Part shown: positions 1 to 6,522 of the stretch, piece after piece
Position numbering within the stretch: position 1 is the stretch's first letter
Layout: every line of letters begins with the position of its first letter
Assembly: GCA_023229525.1 (NCBI GenBank)
Contig: JALNZC010000067.1
Span: forward strand, 1 to 13,697
Reading direction: 5' to 3'
DNA length: 13,697 nt
Source of the DNA: Bacteroidales bacterium
GTDB lineage: Bacteria > Bacteroidota > Bacteroidia > Bacteroidales > FEN-979
The notes under the pieces: model-generated
What the model was told of the DNA's origin: nothing
What the model saw: only the letters and a program-made list of their open reading frames with translations
Database searches by the model: none
Program-made: the position numbers and the translations under genes

Positions 1-436
1 TGTCAAACCGTTTTGTTAAATATCCGACACCCAATGCAAAACGAAACCCCAACGTGAAATCGCGTGTCTTGAACAAAGGGAAATTGATCAAAGGCATCAG
101 TGCAAAGGCCTGACCTAAACTGGGATGATAACCTAATCCCGAATAAAAGAATGTCAATCCTATAATGGGATAATTAAAAGATCTTTCCCATTTATTTTTT
201 CCAAAGGTGATCTTTTCTACACTGATTTCAAAGGCGGGATAGTGAGCGCTGTATTGATATAATTCCAGATGATGGGCATAAAGGAATCCATAATGCACTT
301 TTGCTTCGATCATTATATTCGATGAAAACCGAGTATGCTCGTACTGTGCTGCTCCATACTTTGAAGAACAAAGACAAAGCAACAACACAAGTATTAAACG
401 GAGGTAGAAGAAAAATGAGTACGCTCTTTCAGTCAA
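1..436 (-). CDS. PagL-like acyloxyacyl hydrolase (lipid A deacylase family), 3' part beyond the window
   Basis: The leftward frame is open from a TAA at 449-451 to the window edge and encodes about 145 residues of a longer protein. The N-terminus is a hydrophobic signal peptide (FFFYLRLILVLLLCLCSS), followed by a beta-rich part with the motifs KVHYGFLYAHHLELY, HYPAFEISVEK, NYPIIGLTFFYSGLG and LINFPLF, and GVGYLTKRFD at the edge. I recognise these as the Bacteroidota acyloxyacyl hydrolase family related to PagL, outer-membrane barrels that remove acyl chains from lipid A. The PagL catalytic His-Ser-Glu lies near the C-terminus and would be outside the window, so activity cannot be judged. There is no ATG in a suitable place. 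I chose the TTG at 434-436 because it precedes the signal peptide and lies about 20 nt downstream of the start site predicted from the TACTTTTG box. GTG at 386-388 is an alternative but would cut into the signal peptide. Family assignment is fairly sure; the start is not. Confidence 0.72.
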   Translation of the reverse strand, partial: MTERAYSFFFYLRLILVLLLCLCSSKYGAAQYEHTRFSSNIMIEAKVHYGFLYAHHLELYQYSAHYPAFEISVEKITFGKNKWERSFNYPIIGLTFFYSGLGYHPSLGQAFALMPLINFPLFKTRDFTLGFRFALGVGYLTKRFD

Positions 437-462
437 GAAATCGGCAGATTATGTTATCATGG

Positions 463-470
463 CAAAAGTA
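463..470 (-). promoter_or_regulatory. Candidate -7 box TACTTTTG for the acyloxyacyl hydrolase gene
   Basis: On the minus strand TACTTTTG matches the Bacteroidota -7 consensus TAnnTTTG. A start about 7 nt downstream (near 456) gives a leader of about 20 nt before the proposed TTG. It would also leave the ATG at 458-460, which is followed at once by a stop (ATG ATA ACA TAA), outside the transcript. No good TTTG element is seen 19-21 nt upstream, so this is a half-match. Confidence 0.45.
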
Positions 471-544
471 AATTGAATTGTTCATTCAGATGTCAGGATA
501 CCAAACAATTCTATCGTAAAATAACGGGATAACCATGAAAACCG

Positions 545-552
545 TATTTTTG
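545..552 (+). promoter_or_regulatory. Candidate -7 box TATTTTTG for mazG
   Basis: TATTTTTG matches TAnnTTTG on the plus strand and ends 15 nt before the ATG at 568. If it is used, transcription would start near 559 and the leader would be about 9 nt. The upstream ATG at 535 would then not be transcribed. No clear -33 element is visible. The match is short and could be chance, but its placement fits the homology-based start. Confidence 0.35.
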
Positions 553-567
553 CGCAAAATAATAGAG

Positions 568-1341
568 ATGGAAGAAAAAATCGCCGCGTTCCGTAAGCTA
601 TTGGAGATCATGGATGAGCTTAGGGCAAAATGTCCCTGGGATAAAAAGCAGACCTTGGAATCGCTTCGGTATCTTACTATTGAAGAGACTTACGAACTTT
701 CCGAATCCATTCTGGAGAAGGACATGGAAGCGATCAAAAAGGAATTGGGAGATATGATGCTTCATCTCGTTTTTTACGCTAAAATTGCGTCTGAGTCGCA
801 AGCATTTGATATCAAGGATGTACTGGAAAATATAATCTCCAAATTAATAAACCGGCATCCCCATATTTTTGGAGATGTAAAAGTTAAAGATGCCAAAGAG
901 GTCCACAATAACTGGGAAAAAATAAAGCTTTTGGAAAAGGGTAACCGTTCGGTTCTGACTGGAGTTCCAACTGGTTTACCGGCCATGGTCAAGGCATACC
1001 GCATTCAGGAAAAAGCAAGTGGTGTAGGATTTGATTGGGAGAACCCGGCTCAGGTTTGGGATAAGGTAATTGAGGAGTTGAATGAGCTTCGGGAAGCTGT
1101 AGAAGGTAGTCATACACACAAATTGAAAGAACACGAGTTAGGTGATCTTATCTTTGCCATCATAAACTATGCACGGTTTATCGAAGTCAATCCCGAAGAT
1201 GCATTGGAACGAACAAATCGCCGGTTTATCAACCGGTTCAAATATCTGGAAGAAAAGGCGAGAGAAATAAACAAACCCCTCCACGAGATGCCACTTTCCG
1301 AAATGGACGTTTACTGGAATGAGGCAAAAAAGTTCGAATAA
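568..1341 (+). CDS. mazG: Nucleoside triphosphate pyrophosphohydrolase MazG
   Basis: A 257-residue all-alpha protein that hydrolyses (d)NTPs to NMP and pyrophosphate, cleaning the nucleotide pool of non-canonical nucleotides and, in E. coli, influencing ppGpp. It has the two tandem MazG domains of the full-length family. Counting from the ATG at 568, the first has KCPWDKKQT (about 21-29), the metal-binding EETYE (about 39-43) and ELGD (59-62). The second has EELNE (about 169-173) and ELGD (190-193). All key acidic residues are present, and the C-terminal domain, which carries catalysis in E. coli MazG, looks intact. The frame also allows an ATG at 535 (268 aa), but family members usually begin close to the EEKIAAFRKLL helix, and a -7-like box lies between the two ATGs, so I prefer 568. 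It diverges from the acyloxyacyl hydrolase gene and converges on the peroxiredoxin gene. Length is close to the 263 residues of E. coli MazG. Confidence 0.95.
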   Translation: MEEKIAAFRKLLEIMDELRAKCPWDKKQTLESLRYLTIEETYELSESILEKDMEAIKKELGDMMLHLVFYAKIASESQAFDIKDVLENIISKLINRHPHIFGDVKVKDAKEVHNNWEKIKLLEKGNRSVLTGVPTGLPAMVKAYRIQEKASGVGFDWENPAQVWDKVIEELNELREAVEGSHTHKLKEHELGDLIFAIINYARFIEVNPEDALERTNRRFINRFKYLEEKAREINKPLHEMPLSEMDVYWNEAKKFE

Positions 1342-1397
1342 TACCAACTGTAACAGGAGGGCAAATTTCAGTAAACTCTATTGATGAGATAGAATCT

Positions 1398-1428
1398 AAA
1401 AAAAGGAAATCCTGGCAGGATAACCTTT
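1398..1428 (-). terminator. Intrinsic terminator of the peroxiredoxin gene
   Basis: On the minus strand the stem is AAAGG-tt-ATCCT, loop gcc, AGGAT-tt-CCTTT: two 5-bp helices separated by a symmetric 2x2 T-T internal loop. A run of seven T follows directly (plus-strand A at 1398-1404). This is the classic arrangement for leftward transcripts. There is no equally good T-tract for mazG on the other side, only TTT. Confidence 0.6.
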
Positions 1429-1437
1429 GGTGTTGAA

Positions 1438-1459
1438 AAACATTGACAGGTCAATGTTT
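1438..1459 (-). terminator. Perfect hairpin over the peroxiredoxin stop codon
   Basis: AAACATTGAC and GTCAATGTTT form a perfect 10-bp inverted repeat with a 2-nt spacer. On the minus strand it is followed by further T residues (…GTTTTTC). The TGA stop of the peroxiredoxin (1451-1453) lies within it. It could be a first weak terminator or an mRNA 3'-end stabiliser; its low G+C argues against a strong terminator by itself. Confidence 0.4.
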
Positions 1460-2083
1460 GCTAAGGTAATCGGCAACCCCCGCAGCAGTCGCTTTCATTC
1501 CAGCTTCACCTTTGTGCCAGTCGGCCGGGCATACTTCCCCGTTTTCTTCAAAAAATTGAAGGGCATCCACCATTCTGAGCGCCTCGTCGATGCTTCGACC
1601 AAGGGAAAGATCGTTTACAACCTGATGCCGGACAATACCCTGTTTGTCAATTAAAAAGAGGCCACGAAGGGCAACAGGTCCTCCCTCGAACTCCATTACT
1701 CCCTCTTCCGTATACAGGTATTCTCCGGCGAGGACATCGTAATTTGCCGAGATGGTTTTTGAAAGATCGGAAACGATAGGATATTTTACTCCTTTGATTC
1801 CACCATTTTTAAGTTCGGTGTTTAACCATGCCCAATGTGAAAATTTGGAATCAATGGAGCAACCTACAACAGCGACGTTTCTTTTTTCAAACTCAGCTAT
1901 TTTGTCCTGGAACGCGATGAGTTCTGTAGGGCAAACAAAAGTGAAGTCGAGGGGATAAAAGAAGAATACAACATGTTTTTTTCCAATGTATTGAGTAAGG
2001 GAAAATTTTTCCACAAATTCACCGCCATTGATAACGGCTTCAGCTTCAAATAATGGAGCTTTTTTTCCAACTAAGACTGCCAT
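1451..2083 (-). CDS. Typical 2-Cys peroxiredoxin (AhpC/Prx1 family)
   Basis: A 210-residue cytoplasmic thiol peroxidase that reduces H2O2 and organic hydroperoxides through a peroxidatic cysteine and a resolving cysteine of the partner subunit. The thioredoxin-fold core carries FYPLDFTFVCPTE with the peroxidatic Cys51 (numbered from the ATG at 2083) and the conserved Pro and Thr of the active site. Arg140 is in PVALRG. The resolving Cys185 lies in EVCPADW. The GG(L/I)G-type segment reads GGIKG (94-98) and the C-terminal YF motif is replaced by YL (206-207), so overoxidation sensitivity is uncertain. The segment before PVALRG is longer than in E. coli AhpC, as I recall for Bacteroidota members. 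The frame is open back to 2128, but the first 15 codons do not resemble the family and lie across the -7-like box at 2117-2124, so I start at MAVLVGKKAP. No ahpF or thioredoxin reductase lies next to it, so the reductant must come from elsewhere. Confidence 0.95.
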   Translation of the reverse strand: MAVLVGKKAPLFEAEAVINGGEFVEKFSLTQYIGKKHVVFFFYPLDFTFVCPTELIAFQDKIAEFEKRNVAVVGCSIDSKFSHWAWLNTELKNGGIKGVKYPIVSDLSKTISANYDVLAGEYLYTEEGVMEFEGGPVALRGLFLIDKQGIVRHQVVNDLSLGRSIDEALRMVDALQFFEENGEVCPADWHKGEAGMKATAAGVADYLSKH

Positions 2084-2116
2084 TTTTATTGATTTAAGGT
2101 TATTACTATACTTTTG

Positions 2117-2124
2117 CAAAGATA
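2117..2124 (-). promoter_or_regulatory. Candidate -7 box TATCTTTG for the peroxiredoxin gene
   Basis: TATCTTTG on the minus strand fits TAnnTTTG. A start about 7 nt downstream (near 2110) would give a leader of about 27 nt before the ATG at 2083. The region upstream is very A+T-rich and lacks a clear TTTG at the usual distance. I see no obvious OxyR-like dyad. Confidence 0.45.
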
Positions 2125-2167
2125 GCATTTATTTAGAAGCAGTATTAATAAGATTAAAAAATAATCA

Positions 2168-3649
2168 TTACTTAACACTGCTGATGTCAAACCGGAGTGG
2201 TTCATTGTTAATGAAGTCAAAAAGGGTCATCTTCCGGATTTCATAATAACTTTTCCAAAAGGTTTGTAAAGCGGAATAATAGTTTTTTTCGGAATTGTCC
2301 GTTTCAATCTGGGCATTATTCAAATCCAGAATACTATTTATTTTTCCGATCAGATACCGGCCTTTGGTCACCTCATAACTTTTCCTGGCAACCGTGTCGG
2401 ATTTGGCCGCAATCCGTAATTGGTTTTGCTGCATATTGAACTGAACTACTTTAAGATAGACATTGCGTTGGAAATCTATAATATCCTGTTCAACTGAAGT
2501 TTTTACAACTTCTTCCTGGGATTGAGCCATTTTAATTTTGCCCCGGGAGACTCCCCAGTCAACAATGGGGATGGTTAATCCAAGGGAGACCTGGCGTTGG
2601 TCGAGCGGGTTAATGTAAGCATCGGGGACAGTTGCTCCGCTTTGTGTCAAACCAATGACAGCGTCAAGTTCAGCGTCGAATCGACCTTCAGTCTTAGCGC
2701 GGTTGACATCACGGGCCGCTTCCAGCAATCGCTTTTTAAAGTCAAGGATAGTCGATGAATTTTTATTTGCCAGATCAACGGCATTCAGGGGATCAATTTT
2801 AAAAAAATCGATATTTGCCGGAGGTACAAGCAAAATGTTCACAGAGTCTTTAATTCTAAGGAATGATTTAAACTGGAATTGTGCATTATCCAGGGCCAGG
2901 TTGGCGTTTTCAACGGCAGCCTGGGCTTTGAGGAAGTTGAGTTCCAGTTGAAGCAGGTCATTCTCGGCAATTTTACCCAGTTGGTATCTCCCTTTAGCGA
3001 TACGATAAAGCGTATCATAATTCGACAGGTTCGTGAGGGAAATTTTCTTTTCTATCTGGGCCTGGAGCAACGCAAAAAAATAGTCTGTTGTTGTTATTGC
3101 GATCTGTTCGATATCTTCGATGTATTTCCGTTTAGCCTGGTCATATTTAAGTGGTTGGATTTTCCTGTCCCAACGATATGGATTATAGGTGAATAAAGGT
3201 TGACTCAATCCGATATTTACAGGGGTACTCATATACGAAATCGGATTTTCGGCATTAAAGTTATTGACACCCGAGAGGCCGGAACTTAGATAAACGGTAC
3301 CTCCAGTAATCCCCAACTTCTGTGTGAGTGCCAGGTTGGCATTTGCACTGATATTTTGCTGCCTCACATAACTCTGGGTACCATCGGGGTTCAGGTAAGG
3401 AGAAAGACTTTGCTGAATACTAGGTAAAGTAGCAGTTACCCCAAGTGCCGGAAGATTAGATGCGCGATATGAGCGGTAGTCCCAATAACTGGCACGGAAA
3501 TTTTGTTTGGCATTCAGTGCACCGGGTGATTGTTGTTCCGAAATTCCGACTGCTTCTTCCAGGGTCAGCCGGCGGGTAGTAACTTGTCCCTTGACATCAA
3601 AGCAATATATGGCAAGTATGAGGAATGGGATGAGAATATAACGGTTCAT
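2168..3649 (-). CDS. TolC family outer-membrane efflux protein
   Basis: A 493-residue protein, predicted to be the outer-membrane channel of a tripartite exporter. An N-terminal signal peptide (MNRYILIPFLILAIYCFDVKGQ) is followed by RLTLEEAVGISEQQSPGAL and ASNLPALGVTATLP, typical of the first repeat of the OEP family. Long amphipathic helices with heptad character follow (about 180-275 and 310-460), with short Tyr- and Asn-rich strand segments such as NIGLSQPLFTYNPYRWDRK and RQVSLGLTIPIVDWG between them. The second repeat contains RYLIGKINSILDLNNAQIETDNSEKNYYSALQTFWKSYYEIRKMT, the usual end of the family. Size fits the 420-500 residues of TolC-like proteins. It begins 18 bp after the permease stop and is last in the adaptor-permease-channel block, so it is probably co-transcribed. 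Substrate cannot be told from sequence. No lipoprotein cysteine is seen at the likely cleavage site. Confidence 0.9.
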   Translation of the reverse strand: MNRYILIPFLILAIYCFDVKGQVTTRRLTLEEAVGISEQQSPGALNAKQNFRASYWDYRSYRASNLPALGVTATLPSIQQSLSPYLNPDGTQSYVRQQNISANANLALTQKLGITGGTVYLSSGLSGVNNFNAENPISYMSTPVNIGLSQPLFTYNPYRWDRKIQPLKYDQAKRKYIEDIEQIAITTTDYFFALLQAQIEKKISLTNLSNYDTLYRIAKGRYQLGKIAENDLLQLELNFLKAQAAVENANLALDNAQFQFKSFLRIKDSVNILLVPPANIDFFKIDPLNAVDLANKNSSTILDFKKRLLEAARDVNRAKTEGRFDAELDAVIGLTQSGATVPDAYINPLDQRQVSLGLTIPIVDWGVSRGKIKMAQSQEEVVKTSVEQDIIDFQRNVYLKVVQFNMQQNQLRIAAKSDTVARKSYEVTKGRYLIGKINSILDLNNAQIETDNSEKNYYSALQTFWKSYYEIRKMTLFDFINNEPLRFDISSVK

Positions 3650-3667
3650 ACTCAGTAAAGATTACTC

Positions 3668-5047
3668 TTATTCATACCTGAGAGATTCGACGGGATCTTG
3701 TTTCGAGGCACGTTTTGCCGGCATATATCCGAAGATTATCCCGACTGATGCCGAAACGCCAAAGGATATTAAAATCGATAACGGCGACACGATGGTCAGG
3801 ATATTTGTAATTTCCATGATACCCTTCGAAAGAGCAAGTCCGAGGATTATCCCGATCACACCGCCGGAGATGCTGAGTAAGGTAGCTTCCGTAAGAAACT
3901 GAAGGATGATATCGCGTTTGGTTGCACCAATAGCCTGGCGGATACCGATTTCTTTGATACGTTCCATGACTGAAGCGAGCATGATGTTCATGATACCTAT
4001 ACCCCCCACGAGAAGGGAGATACTTGCAATGGCTCCGAGCACGATGTTAAAGATATCTTTTGTCCGTTGCTCCTGTTTAAGCAGTAATTCGGGTACTTTT
4101 ATTTCGACATCTTCAACTCCGGCATGCCTGCGCAACATCATTTTCTTTAAAATTTCCGTCGTGGGTCCAATCTGTTCGCTTTCTTTAACCTGGACGACGA
4201 TTTTATCGATCTGGTTTTTTGAAGTTCCTTCGGAAGAACTGCTGGAATAAAATGAAAAACCGCCGTCGAAATATTCCATTCCTCCACCATGTAAGGAGGC
4301 AGCGGTGATCATGGCCCGATCACGGTACCTTCGAAGCAATGTTTGTATCGGAGCGTAAAGAGAATTATTGTAGTCTGAAATTCCGAGGTTATCTATGCTT
4401 GACTGGCTGATCTCCCGTTTTTTTAATACCCCAACTATTCGTAACCAGATAGGGCCGCATTTGATATCTTTCCCGATGGCATCGGTCGTGGGAAAGAATT
4501 TTGATTTTAAGGACGGACCAATGATGCAAACCGCTTTCCCATCTTTCAGCTGTTCATCGTTAAACATATCTCCACTCTGCAATTCCAGTGCAAATACCCT
4601 GAAAAAATCAGGAGTTACACCCGTCAGTTTTGCTGAGGTCTTGATACCGTCTTTCACAATGTCGGTTTCATAGATCACTTCCGGGCTAACAGTCATAACG
4701 GTGGGGACAATGGTTTTGATGCTTTCGGCATCCTTTAGACTCAGTCCGGGTGAGAATTTACCTTTACTTTTCTCGTTATTCTGCTCCTGAGACTGGTTCT
4801 CCTGGTTGCTTCCCGTTGAGGAGGAACCCTTAGGTTTTTCAGGTTTCGGTGCAATGAGGATGTTGTTGACCCCCACCAGTTTCATTTGGTCAAGTATCTC
4901 TTTCCTGGCGCCATTACCGATAGCCATCATGGTTATGACCGCAGCGACACCAAAAATGATCCCCAGGGCGGTAAGAATGGACCTGAATTTATTCAGGAAG
5001 ACCGCTTCCAGGGCGATGTTGAAAATGTATATATAACGTTCGACCAT
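3668..5047 (-). CDS. ABC exporter permease of the MacB/FtsX type, without ATPase domain
   Basis: A 459-residue inner-membrane protein with the four-helix MacB topology. TM1 is about 22-43 (RSILTALGIIFGVAAVITMMAIGNG), followed by a large periplasmic domain (about 45-330), then TM2 (332-357), the coupling segment MERIKEIGIRQAIGATKRD (360-379), TM3 (385-407) and TM4 (419-441), ending in PAKRASKQDPVESLRYE, a classic MacB-family tail. The periplasmic part holds a polar Ser/Gln/Asn/Glu linker at about 74-97. MacB of E. coli carries an N-terminal nucleotide-binding domain; here there is none, and no Walker A/B gene is in the block. A LolD/MacB-like ATPase encoded elsewhere must power it. The partners are the upstream HlyD-type adaptor and the downstream TolC-type channel. 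This could export peptides, lipids, siderophores or antibiotics; I cannot choose. The start codon is the first ATG and lies directly before the expected cytoplasmic helix. Confidence 0.9.
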   Translation of the reverse strand: MVERYIYIFNIALEAVFLNKFRSILTALGIIFGVAAVITMMAIGNGARKEILDQMKLVGVNNILIAPKPEKPKGSSSTGSNQENQSQEQNNEKSKGKFSPGLSLKDAESIKTIVPTVMTVSPEVIYETDIVKDGIKTSAKLTGVTPDFFRVFALELQSGDMFNDEQLKDGKAVCIIGPSLKSKFFPTTDAIGKDIKCGPIWLRIVGVLKKREISQSSIDNLGISDYNNSLYAPIQTLLRRYRDRAMITAASLHGGGMEYFDGGFSFYSSSSSEGTSKNQIDKIVVQVKESEQIGPTTEILKKMMLRRHAGVEDVEIKVPELLLKQEQRTKDIFNIVLGAIASISLLVGGIGIMNIMLASVMERIKEIGIRQAIGATKRDIILQFLTEATLLSISGGVIGIILGLALSKGIMEITNILTIVSPLSILISFGVSASVGIIFGYMPAKRASKQDPVESLRYE

Positions 5048-5062
5048 GCTATAGATAATTGA

Positions 5063-5090
5063 TAATTAACAATTAATAATTAACAATTAA
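5063..5090. repeat. Two tandem copies of a 14-bp A+T-rich repeat
   Basis: TAATTAACAATTAA occurs twice head to tail at 5063-5076 and 5077-5090, flanked by degenerate partial copies (…AATTGA before, TAAT after). It fills most of the 80-bp gap between the adaptor and permease genes. The unit is nearly self-complementary. Slippage could change copy number; any effect on expression within the operon is unknown. Confidence 0.7.
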
Positions 5091-5127
5091 TAATAAGATT
5101 AAATGATCAGCAATAATGTCATGGAAA

Positions 5128-6483
5128 CTATTTTTTAAGGATAATGGAGGAACCGGGATTCAATTTAATAGAATTATTCTTTCCCGGTTTTTGATTTTTC
5201 GGAAGGGTAGGTTTTTCCTTGTATCTGGCAATAATTTCTTTCGGGAGGATTTCGAGACTTAACTTTTCTGCTTTTTCAGGTGGAACAAGCAGGACTTCAT
5301 TGTCTACTCCCAATCCTGCCCTGATGATAATTTCATTATCGTTCGATTGTCCCACTACTACTTGCTGACGAACCACAGAACCTCCATCTTTTTTATACAC
5401 AAAAGTCACCGAATCGGCGTTGAAGATGGCTTCAATCGGAATGGACAGGACTCCTGTGACAATGCTTGTAAGGATCGTATTTTTTGTAGTCATGGCCGGC
5501 CTGAGAATAGAGTCAAATTCCTTGATCAGGATTCTGACTTCATAAACTTTGGCGTTGGAATTCTGGAGTTGTTCTCCGATATTGGCCACTTCGGTCACTT
5601 TACCGGTGAATTTTTTTTCAGGGAACGCATCTATCCCGATCTGGACCTCCTGACCAACCTTTACTTTACTGATATCGATTTCATTAACATAGGTTTTGGA
5701 GATCATTTCAGAAAGGTCGGGGAGTTCGGCTACGATATTATCCCAGGCATTGATGGTAGACCCGATTCCGATTTTATTCCCGTCCCAGTTGCGCCGGTAA
5801 ATCACCATTCCTGCCTTGGGTGCCAGAACATTGAATTGATTCAGGACATCGCTCATCTGGTCATGTTTTCGCTTGGCCTGGTTATAGGAAGCAGAAACCT
5901 CCTGCATATTTGCCTCGGCTTTCTGAAAGCGTAATTTATAGTTTTTTTCAGCTTGTTCAAAAGCGCGTTGCGATTTTTCAAGTTCTATCTGGACCTGGCG
6001 AATGGTGGCCGGGGGTTCATATTTTGACTGGTCAAGGGTAATTTTCTTTTCTTCCAGTGCATATTTCAGGTTGATGAGTTCATCGCGGGCGCTTCGGAGT
6101 TCCAGGGAAGTATCGAGACGGGTTTTTGTCATCTGGGATTCCAGTTTTTCCAGGTTGGTCTCTTCGTCCTTAATTTTGTTTGATATTTCAGTGCGGTCAA
6201 GCGATGCGACATATTGTCCCGAATCCACAACTGTACCGTCTGGAATGATATCCTGAATTTTTACCTGCCAGATCTGGATTTGTCGTAAGGCCTGAGGCCC
6301 ATAAATTTTCTCAGAACTTTTTGCGATCAGTTCACCTGTGGTAGTGACTTCAATCGGGAAATCCCCTTTTTTGACTTTGGCAATGATTTGTTGTCCCTTG
6401 TTGCCATTCGACAGGAGAAAATAGGCAACGATCGTCAGCAGGATAATTGCTGCGAAGACATAGAGGTACTTTTTTCGTATCAT
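5128..6483 (-). CDS. HlyD/MacA-type periplasmic adaptor of an efflux system
   Basis: A 451-residue membrane fusion protein that would link the permease to the TolC-type channel. One N-terminal membrane anchor is present (about 6-25, YLYVFAAIILLTIVAYFLLS). Next come a first half of the lipoyl/barrel-sandwich domain (about 35-98, GDFPIEVTTTGELIA…DGTVVDSGQYVASLD), a coiled-coil hairpin of about 110 residues (101-213, rich in Glu, Lys, Gln), the second lipoyl half (217-250, NVLAPKAGMVIYRRNWDGNKIGIGSTI), a beta-barrel domain (about 260-345, VGQEVQIGIDAFPEKKFTGKVTEVA) and a membrane-proximal domain (VVGQSNDNEIIIRAGL). A basic, Pro/Asn/Lys-rich tail of roughly 35 residues ends the protein. It sits 39 bp after gyrB and 80 bp before the permease gene, all in the same direction. 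The genuine adaptor fold is clear; its substrate is not. Confidence 0.9.
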   Translation of the reverse strand: MIRKKYLYVFAAIILLTIVAYFLLSNGNKGQQIIAKVKKGDFPIEVTTTGELIAKSSEKIYGPQALRQIQIWQVKIQDIIPDGTVVDSGQYVASLDRTEISNKIKDEETNLEKLESQMTKTRLDTSLELRSARDELINLKYALEEKKITLDQSKYEPPATIRQVQIELEKSQRAFEQAEKNYKLRFQKAEANMQEVSASYNQAKRKHDQMSDVLNQFNVLAPKAGMVIYRRNWDGNKIGIGSTINAWDNIVAELPDLSEMISKTYVNEIDISKVKVGQEVQIGIDAFPEKKFTGKVTEVANIGEQLQNSNAKVYEVRILIKEFDSILRPAMTTKNTILTSIVTGVLSIPIEAIFNADSVTFVYKKDGGSVVRQQVVVGQSNDNEIIIRAGLGVDNEVLLVPPEKAEKLSLEILPKEIIARYKEKPTLPKNQKPGKNNSIKLNPGSSIILKK

Positions 6484-6522
6484 GGGAGATGATTAAGAAA
6501 GAGCTCTGACAGCCATTGTATG

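Noticed and set aside
3668..5047. Naming the permease macB
   Set aside because: True MacB has a fused N-terminal ATPase domain, which is absent here.
5347..5934. A 195-codon plus-strand frame opposite the adaptor gene
   Set aside because: Antisense shadow; composition rich in Phe, His, Gly and Asp as expected from the complement of the real gene.
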